Origin: an uncultured Flavobacteriia bacterium
GTDB lineage: Bacteria > Bacteroidota > Bacteroidia > Flavobacteriales_D > Crocinitomicaceae
Direction of reading: 5' to 3'
DNA length: 12,831 nt
Assembly: GCA_903928365.1 (NCBI GenBank)
Contig: CAIYQV010000331.1
Location: forward strand, 1-12,831
The notes below the pieces were generated by a model. It had not been told where the DNA came from. It saw only the letters and a program-made list of their open reading frames with translations, and did not search any database. Below are positions 8,328 to 12,831 of the stretch, piece by piece; position 1 is the stretch's first letter, and the number at the start of each line of letters is the position of its first letter. The position numbers were made by a program, and so were the translations under genes.

Positions 8328-9653
8328 ATGTCACTTCCTCAAGCGTTTATTGATCGTGTTAAAGCGGATTCGTTTCTTGGAGATGGGTTGCTGGACGCTT
8401 TAGATTCGGAAGGACCGGTTTCAGTTCGTTTTAATCCTCAAAAAGTCCGATCGGCTTTAAACGTTTTGTCTGAAGTAAGTTGGTGCAAAGATGCTTTTTA
8501 CCTCGCCGAACGTCCGCTCTTTACACTTGATCCTCTTTTTCATGCAGGAACTTATTACCCGCAGGAGGCTGGTTCTATGTTGTTGGATCACGCATTGAGT
8601 TCACTCGAACTTTCGGAAGAACCGATCATACTGGATCTTTGTGCGGCTCCCGGTGGAAAAAGCACATTGATCGCCTCGTTTCTGAATGGAAAAGGCTTGC
8701 TCGTTTCCAATGAGATGATAACACAAAGGGCCTCTGTCCTGCGTGAAAATTTGGTAAAGTGGGGCTTTCCAAATACGATCGTTACAAATAACAAACCTTC
8801 GGATTTTGATCGCTTACCCCATTTTTTTGATGTGATAGTGGTTGATGCACCCTGTTCCGGTGAAGGAATGTTCCGAAAAGACAGGAACTCCAGAACGGAA
8901 TGGTCTGAATCAAACGTATTACTTTGCGCGGATCGCCAGCAGACGATTTTAAACGATATCTGGGATTCCCTGAAGCCCGGAGGTTATCTGATTTATTCTA
9001 CTTGTACCTTCAATAGACATGAGAATGAGGATAATGTCCTCTGGATGATGAATCAATTAGGTGCCGAACTTATTCCAATAGAAAAACCAGAGACAGTGAT
9101 GGCTGACAGGGAAGGGTTGGGATTGTATTGTTTGCCTGGAATCGCAGCAACCGAAGGATACTATCTGGCAGTGTTGCAAAAACCGGACGAGCATGCGCGG
9201 CGAACAAATTCTAAATCGCGGTTAACGGAGTTCAAGGACCAAAATGCATTGATGCCCTGGGTAAAGAAGGATCACTTTTCTTTCTATCAGCGGGAAGAAT
9301 GGATCTATGCATTGCCTGTTTCTTTTGAAAAAGAAATGTTACATGTGCAGTCAACAATGCGCTTGCTCAAATTAGGAGTGACGATCGGTTCTGCGGCACG
9401 AAAAGGACTGATTCCATCAGAGGAACTGGCTCTTTCTGTTGGCATTCGTTCGGAGGATCTGCCCACTATCACTGTTGGTAGGGAAGAAGCACTGAGTTAT
9501 TTGCGCGGTGATACCTTTTCTGTGGAGGGAGTAGATGGGTGGAACCTGATCACCTTCGAACAAGAGTCGTTAGGCTGGATCAAAAAGATCGGTCATCGGT
9601 TTAACAATCATTTTCCGAAAGAATGGCGGATCCGAATGCGTATTGACTCATGA
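8328..9653 (+). CDS. rsmF: 16S rRNA m5C methyltransferase, RsmF/NOL1-NOP2-Sun family
   Basis: SAM-dependent RNA cytosine-C5 methyltransferase; E. coli RsmF acts on C1407 of 16S rRNA, and the same target is inferred here. Seen: SAM-binding motif I LDLCAAPGGKST (residues 102-113); motif IV VVDAPCSGEGMFRKD, with Cys176, the residue that helps product release in this family; and motif VI YSTCTFNRHENE, with Cys226, the expected nucleophile. The C-terminal part (about 300-441) ends in GWNLITFEQESLGWIKK ... RFNNHFPKEWRIR, matching the PUA-like RNA-binding tail that distinguishes RsmF from RsmB. It has 441 residues against 479 in E. coli. It starts 6 bp after the protease 2 stop and its own TGA overlaps the next ATG (ATGA), so the three genes are likely cotranscribed. 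The enzyme has no obvious functional link to the proteases. Confidence 0.9.
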   Translation: MSLPQAFIDRVKADSFLGDGLLDALDSEGPVSVRFNPQKVRSALNVLSEVSWCKDAFYLAERPLFTLDPLFHAGTYYPQEAGSMLLDHALSSLELSEEPIILDLCAAPGGKSTLIASFLNGKGLLVSNEMITQRASVLRENLVKWGFPNTIVTNNKPSDFDRLPHFFDVIVVDAPCSGEGMFRKDRNSRTEWSESNVLLCADRQQTILNDIWDSLKPGGYLIYSTCTFNRHENEDNVLWMMNQLGAELIPIEKPETVMADREGLGLYCLPGIAATEGYYLAVLQKPDEHARRTNSKSRLTEFKDQNALMPWVKKDHFSFYQREEWIYALPVSFEKEMLHVQSTMRLLKLGVTIGSAARKGLIPSEELALSVGIRSEDLPTITVGREEALSYLRGDTFSVEGVDGWNLITFEQESLGWIKKIGHRFNNHFPKEWRIRMRIDS

Positions 9654-10276
9654 GAATCAGGTTTATTTATTTCCTTGGGTTGCTTTGTGTCTTTCTGCTT
9701 CAAATGGGTTGCGGACAGTCAACTAACCAACAGGAAGGATTTACCTTCCGTGATCCGGAAGATACATCGACGCGCGTAGTAGAACGCTACAGGTATTTCA
9801 TTGATACTCCTGTCTGCACAGAAGAAGGTGTGAGTGGCGTGTACAAGGGGGTAGAATTTGTGGACTGGGAATATGCGTACAAATTGCATCTGACAGGTAC
9901 CGATATCGCTCACAATTATTCCAATTTCATGTGTAAATATGTGGGAGATCATTTGAAGGATTTGTACCGACAAGGCAAGTATTCAAAGGTCGATCTCAAG
10001 CATATTCGTATGACTACCCGAGGAATGGGAGATGGGGATCGCTACGTCGAATACCGGGTGTATATTCCGTTGATCCGCGTCAGCAAGCGAAAAGCTATGA
10101 CGGGGTTTGATCATTCGGGAGGATGGGGTCACACGCCAGATCTCAAAAAACGTAAGAAAGACCTGCTCAAAGGAAAGATCGTTAAACGAAAGAAACTTTA
10201 CATCAGTCCGCTTTACAAAACTCCTGAAGGGTTGGAGGAGTACTGGATTCAGTGGCAGCATACGGAGTTACAGTAG
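9650..10276 (+). CDS. Unrecognised lipoprotein-like exported protein
   Basis: A 208-residue protein I do not recognise. The N-terminus has two Arg (RIRF), a hydrophobic stretch (IYFLGLLCVFLLQMG) and Cys21, followed by GQSTNQQEG, which looks like a lipoprotein signal. The lipobox (LLQMGC) is atypical, since Gln is at -3. The mature part is polar and charged, with Cys in PVCTEEGVSG and in NFMCKYVGDH, a basic stretch (DLKKRKKDLLKGKIVKRKK) and aromatic-rich ends. No enzymatic motif was seen. It overlaps the rsmF stop by 4 bp, so it is probably translationally coupled. Its own TAG stop lies in the left arm of a palindromic repeat, so the last codons and stop are part of repeat DNA, and the original C-terminus could have been altered by the repeat. 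Confidence 0.75.
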   Translation: MRIRFIYFLGLLCVFLLQMGCGQSTNQQEGFTFRDPEDTSTRVVERYRYFIDTPVCTEEGVSGVYKGVEFVDWEYAYKLHLTGTDIAHNYSNFMCKYVGDHLKDLYRQGKYSKVDLKHIRMTTRGMGDGDRYVEYRVYIPLIRVSKRKAMTGFDHSGGWGHTPDLKKRKKDLLKGKIVKRKKLYISPLYKTPEGLEEYWIQWQHTELQ

Positions 10277-10298
10277 TCCTCGGCATCGCTCGGACTAC
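10273..10298. repeat. 26-nt palindromic element overlapping the stop codon
   Basis: Arms GTAGTCC (10273-10279) and GGACTAC (10292-10298) are perfectly complementary and enclose the 12-nt centre TCGGCATCGCTC (reverse complement GAGCGATGCCGA). The TAG stop of the upstream gene is bases 2-4 of the left arm. In the transcript this forms a hairpin on the stop codon without a following T-tract. Confidence 0.9.
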
Positions 10299-10390
10299 CT
10301 TTCGGCATCGCTCGGACTACCTTTCGGCATCGCTCGGACTACCTTTCGGCATCGCTCGGATTACCTTTCGGCGTCGCTCGGACTTCTTTT
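10280..10390. repeat. 22-bp tandem array, five units
   Basis: Five units with a strict 22-bp period begin at 10281, 10303, 10325, 10347 and 10369. Each consists of the centre CGGCATCGCTC, the arm GGACTAC and a short CTTT joint. The fourth has GGATTAC, and the fifth has CGGCGTCGCTC and GGACTTC. The array looks like expansion of the right half of the palindrome at 10273-10298. It has no spacers, so it is not a CRISPR. Confidence 0.95.
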
Positions 10391-10407
10391 ACACTTGTGT
10401 GTCAAGT

Positions 10408-10435
10408 AGTGGGCTGAGCGACGCCGAAGCCCACT
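10408..10435. repeat. Palindromic element, 8-bp arms
   Basis: Arms AGTGGGCT (10408-10415) and AGCCCACT (10428-10435) are perfectly complementary around GAGCGACGCCGA. The centre is the same family as the 22-bp array but in the opposite orientation. It could fold in RNA and might attenuate transcription, although only a weak A-rich rather than T-rich tract follows. Confidence 0.9.
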
Positions 10436-10447
10436 GAAAAATAAAAA

Positions 10448-10473
10448 GCAGCCTGAGCGATGTCGAAGGCTGC
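10448..10473. repeat. Palindromic element, 7-bp arms
   Basis: Arms GCAGCCT (10448-10454) and AGGCTGC (10467-10473) are perfectly complementary around GAGCGATGTCGA. It lies 12 bp after the preceding palindrome, in the same orientation, with different arms. Confidence 0.9.
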
Positions 10474-10509
10474 GGCAAAATAGGTAACTTCGGATACAAA
10501 TAACAAAGA
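10474..10509 (+). promoter_or_regulatory. Putative promoter and leader of the membrane protein gene
   Basis: TAACTTCG at 10485-10492 is one base from the Bacteroidota -7 box and ends 17 nt before the TTG at 10510. The leader between them is A-rich (GATACAAATAACAAAGA), as usual at Bacteroidota starts. No -33 element was recognised; any such element would fall in the hairpin repeat just upstream. Confidence 0.35.
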
Positions 10510-11880
10510 TTGCTTCTCCCACTTCAATTACAGATCAGTAGAAAGTACGAGTTTTTTAGCCCGATAGACTTCATGTCCACTTTTTTGGGACTCGTAGTGA
10601 TTGCGATTCTGATATATGTGAGAACCAGTTCAAATAGCGACAAGGTATATTACAAATATTATCCACGTGCCTTTTATTTTAAAATGATCTTTGTGATTGC
10701 CAATGCTGCCTTTTACATTATTACTTATGGTGGTGGAGGTGATTCAATCGGATTCTGGGACGGGGGTGTAAAGTTGAATCACGTATTTTGGGAAAGCCCT
10801 ACTGCTTATTTCACAGAATTGTTCGATTTTCGTGAAACACGCGATTTTTGGCAATACTATGTCTACTTTAACGCCGAAACGGGCTTTCCTGACAACAGGA
10901 CGTATCAAGAGGAATCAAGCTTTTTCATCAGTAAAATAGTTTCCGTACTGGGATTCTTTTCTTTTCAGGGTTATATGTTCATGTCGCTGGTGTTCTCTTA
11001 TTTTGCCACCAATGCCTCCATGAAGCTCTTTGAAGCTGTCCGTTCGTTCAAGCTCCATTCAGATCGACATTTGGCCTTTGCTATCTTTTTCATCCCCTCC
11101 TTGAGTTTCTGGTGTGCCGGTATTTCTAAAGACACCGTCATGTGGGTTGCCGTTTGTTATTTTATTTATCATTTACATAAAATCCTTTCATCGGAGATAA
11201 AGCATACTATTTTCAGCTGGATTGTTTTATTTATTTGTTTGTATGTCATGTACAGAGTGCGTTCGTTCATGATCGCAACCACTCTGGCCCCCTTACTTTA
11301 CGCCTATGGTGCTCGGGTCGGGAAAAAATACGGCGCACAGAGTTTTCAACGTAATGGTATTCGCTTGTTGTTTGGGGTGGTTGGAATTGTAGGTATACTC
11401 TTGTTTTTCCGTACGTCAGTAGCTGATCAGTTTATTGAAGAAGCGGCCGTTATCAATCAGGATATGACCACAAATACCACCTATAAAGGGGCAAAATATG
11501 ATCTTGGCATCACCGATTATTCCCCAGTTGGAATGATAAAAGCCTTCCCCACTTCGGTAATCGCTGGTTTTTTCAGGCCTTTCTTATGGGAATCTTTGAG
11601 TATTTCCTTGATCATTGATGGCATCCAAAGTACGGTGATCATCTATTATTTATTTTCGTTCTTGTTTCATGCGCGCTTCAGGGAACGGTTAAGACGCATT
11701 CGGAATGAAGAGATTCTAATGTTTTCTTTCTTTTTTGCCCTTATTCTTGCCTTTTTCTCTGGATTCACGTCCATCCTGTTTGGGGTTTTGGTTCGATTTA
11801 AAGCCCCGATCATCCCCTTTTTAGTGATTGTTCTTACTGCTCATATACAATCCGAAAAGAATAAGGAGCAGGAAACATAG
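10510..11880 (+). CDS. Polytopic membrane protein, EpsG/Wzy-like polysaccharide polymerase candidate
   Basis: An inner-membrane protein of 456 residues with roughly ten hydrophobic segments. Examples lie at residues 22-38, 56-72, 139-165, 188-220, 233-267, 284-300, 364-386 and 401-443. Notable loops are GGGGDSIGFWDGG (74-86), FIPSLSFWCAGISKDTVM (194-211) and FPTSVIAGFFRPFLWE (346-361). Topology and a P-S-x-x-F-W...KD loop are reminiscent of EpsG/O-antigen-polymerase-type proteins. That and the neighbouring glycosyltransferase suggest a role in assembling a surface polysaccharide, but this is inference and I recognise no catalytic signature. The start is uncertain: TTG at 10510 follows an A-rich leader and a promoter-like box, while ATG at 10573 (MSTFLGLVV) would remove 21 residues just before the first membrane segment. 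It converges with the glycosyltransferase gene; the two stop codons are 1 bp apart. Confidence 0.8.
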   Translation: MLLPLQLQISRKYEFFSPIDFMSTFLGLVVIAILIYVRTSSNSDKVYYKYYPRAFYFKMIFVIANAAFYIITYGGGGDSIGFWDGGVKLNHVFWESPTAYFTELFDFRETRDFWQYYVYFNAETGFPDNRTYQEESSFFISKIVSVLGFFSFQGYMFMSLVFSYFATNASMKLFEAVRSFKLHSDRHLAFAIFFIPSLSFWCAGISKDTVMWVAVCYFIYHLHKILSSEIKHTIFSWIVLFICLYVMYRVRSFMIATTLAPLLYAYGARVGKKYGAQSFQRNGIRLLFGVVGIVGILLFFRTSVADQFIEEAAVINQDMTTNTTYKGAKYDLGITDYSPVGMIKAFPTSVIAGFFRPFLWESLSISLIIDGIQSTVIIYYLFSFLFHARFRERLRRIRNEEILMFSFFFALILAFFSGFTSILFGVLVRFKAPIIPFLVIVLTAHIQSEKNKEQET

Positions 11881-11881
11881 G

Positions 11882-12831
11882 TCATTGATCTTGCCGAATG
11901 TCTTCGAGCAGTCTAGCCAGTTGAGCGGTTTGGGCTTCCCTTGAAAAGGATTGAATAGCTGATTTGTTTGGTAGTACCAAGGGTTCACCAATTTGTTTTT
12001 TTTGAATCATATTTCTGATTGACTTTTCCAGCGCTGACTCATTTTCGCAGATCAATCCCAATCCTGTTTCAGATAGGGTGTTCGCCATAATATCCTGATC
12101 GTTTGGAAAGAGAATGATCGGTTTTTCCAAACCAATGTACTCATATAATTTACTGCTTGGAATTCCCTTTATTCCCGTATGCGCAAGCATCAGAAGTACG
12201 TCTGAATTGTGCTGCATTTCAAGGACCTGTTGTCTGGGAATTCTCGAGGTAATTTTAACCAAGTCAGCAAAACCGCGTGTGAGTTCCAGTACGCGTTTCT
12301 CTTGAGCAGGATCAAATCCGAGTCCGGGAAATTGAAGGCGAATTTTTGTATGAATCGACTCATCTTCTTGCAGGCGCTGGATCACTCTTAAAAAAGGCTC
12401 AATGGACTGTGTTGTATATAAACTCCCATTATAGGTAATCACAAAATCTCCAGACCTATATGTTAGTTCATTCTCACTCCGTTCTCTTTCTCTTCTATGA
12501 GCCCTGAGGTCACTCGAAGGGCGCTCTCGTTCTCGTTCTCTTTCTCCTCTATGAGCCCTGAGGTCACTCGAAGGGCTCGAAGGGCGCTCTCGTTCTCGTT
12601 CTCTTTCTTCGATTTCATAGCCATTCAAAACAGTATACCCTTTTATACCTACAAATTGGCTGATCTTCTCGGTATAAAGGTCAGATACTGAAAAAATTGC
12701 GCTTGCTGTTCCAACCCATTTTTTCTCACTACGTGAACTTAAGGAATGGAGCGTCTTTTCAAGGAGGGAACGTTTTTTTACCAATGCGCTGGTGTTCCAG
12801 TCGTCTCTGTAATCAGCAAACCATTGTACTC
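11882..12831 (-). CDS. GT4-type glycosyltransferase with a repeat-encoded insert, 5' end cut by the window edge
   Basis: A GT-B-fold glycosyltransferase that probably moves a nucleotide-activated sugar onto a polysaccharide or lipid-linked acceptor in the cytoplasm. The frame stays open to base 12831, where the peptide reads QWFADYRDDWNTSALVKKR, a typical end of the GT4 N-terminal domain, so the gene is partial and the true start lies outside. About 315 residues are visible. VLNGYE leads into the interdomain linker, and VITYNGSLYTTQSIEPFL begins the C-terminal domain. That domain continues with IRLQFPGLGFD and IKGIPSSKLYEYIGLEKPII, the nucleotide-sugar-binding stretch. Between NGYE and NGSLY lies a low-complexity Arg/Glu-rich insert with two copies of PSSDLRAHR, encoded by tandem palindromic repeats (about 12480-12610). 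The insert is in frame with no stop, so the gene may still be functional. Sugar donor and acceptor cannot be inferred. Confidence 0.87.
   Translation of the reverse strand, partial: VQWFADYRDDWNTSALVKKRSLLEKTLHSLSSRSEKKWVGTASAIFSVSDLYTEKISQFVGIKGYTVLNGYEIEERERERERPSSPSSDLRAHRGERERERERPSSDLRAHRRERERSENELTYRSGDFVITYNGSLYTTQSIEPFLRVIQRLQEDESIHTKIRLQFPGLGFDPAQEKRVLELTRGFADLVKITSRIPRQQVLEMQHNSDVLLMLAHTGIKGIPSSKLYEYIGLEKPIILFPNDQDIMANTLSETGLGLICENESALEKSIRNMIQKKQIGEPLVLPNKSAIQSFSREAQTAQLARLLEDIRQDQ
12480..12610. repeat. 54-bp in-frame tandem repeat with palindromic core, inside the glycosyltransferase gene
   Basis: Two copies of a 54-bp unit (marker ATGAGCCCTG at 12497 and 12551) plus a partial third edge. 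Each unit contains CT-rich DNA (GTTCTC/TTTCTC) and the centre GAGGTCACTCGA (12506-12517 and 12560-12571). In copy 2 the arms GAGCCCT (12553-12559) and AGGGCTC (12572-12578) pair perfectly over 7 bp. In copy 1 only 5 bp pair. Copy 2 also has a 9-bp internal duplication (CTCGAAGGG). All length changes are multiples of three. On the minus strand it encodes (ER)n-PSSDLRAHR-(ER)n. Confidence 0.92.

Noticed and set aside
10280..10390. CRISPR array
   Set aside because: The repeats are directly adjacent with a 22-bp period and no unique spacers; no cas gene is in the window.
10107..10437. Open frames running from the lipoprotein-like gene into the 22-bp array
   Set aside because: They are out of frame with a better gene and otherwise consist of repeat-derived sequence.
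10408..10473. The two hairpins as Rho-independent terminators
   Set aside because: Neither is followed by a T-tract on the plus strand, and their centres match the repeat family, so a mobile repeat origin explains them better; a termination role remains possible but unsupported.
12497..12691. Plus-strand open frame beginning with MSPEVTRRA
   Set aside because: It is the other strand of the palindromic repeat inside the glycosyltransferase; it has no homologous domain or plausible leader.

Overview
The window looks like a chromosomal segment of a Bacteroidota bacterium, most likely a flavobacterium-type organism. The reasons are two secreted proteases with SprB-type repeats, one of which ends in a clear type IX secretion (T9SS) type A sorting domain; promoter-like TAnnTTTG/TAnnTTCG boxes in place of sigma70 -10 boxes; start codons preceded by A-rich DNA rather than a Shine-Dalgarno; and the kind of genes present. 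Placement below phylum is inference only.

Layout. (1) 1-840, minus strand: a PlsC-type lysophospholipid acyltransferase running off the left edge. (2) 927-3369, plus strand: pabB (folate branch, chorismate to aminodeoxychorismate) and tilS (tRNA-Ile lysidine synthetase), overlapping by 8 bp. (3) 3367-3813: repeat-rich intergenic DNA with a 15/16-bp tandem array that begins exactly at the tilS stop codon, a 16-bp AT-rich array, and the leader of the next gene. (4) 3814-5994 and 6147-8321, plus strand: two tandem paralogous secreted subtilisin-like (S8) proteases separated by a convincing Rho-independent terminator. The first has a strong codon bias and an intact sorting domain; the second has ordinary codon use and a degenerate sorting domain. 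(5) 8328-10276: an RsmF-type rRNA m5C methyltransferase and an unrecognised lipoprotein-like protein, tightly packed behind protease 2 (6-bp gap, then a 4-bp ATGA overlap). (6) 10273-10509: a repeat patch with a 22-bp tandem array and three 7+12+7 hairpins. (7) 10510-11880: a polytopic membrane protein resembling EpsG/Wzy-type polysaccharide polymerases. (8) 11882-12831, minus strand: a GT4-type glycosyltransferase, 5' end beyond the right edge, convergent with the membrane protein (stop codons 1 bp apart). These two may belong to a surface polysaccharide locus extending to the right.

The most interesting structure is a family of 26-nt palindromes found at four places. Each has a related 12-nt centre (GAG......CGA) flanked by 7-bp arms that differ in sequence between copies yet stay complementary. 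One overlaps the stop codon of the lipoprotein-like gene and continues as a 22-bp tandem array. Two stand alone downstream. The fourth lies inside the glycosyltransferase coding sequence, where a 54-bp unit is duplicated in frame and encodes a charged Arg/Glu-rich insert at the predicted linker between the two Rossmann domains. This resembles, by inference, protein-coding palindromic elements of the kind described in Rickettsia.

No tRNA, rRNA, CRISPR array, insertion sequence or transposase was seen.
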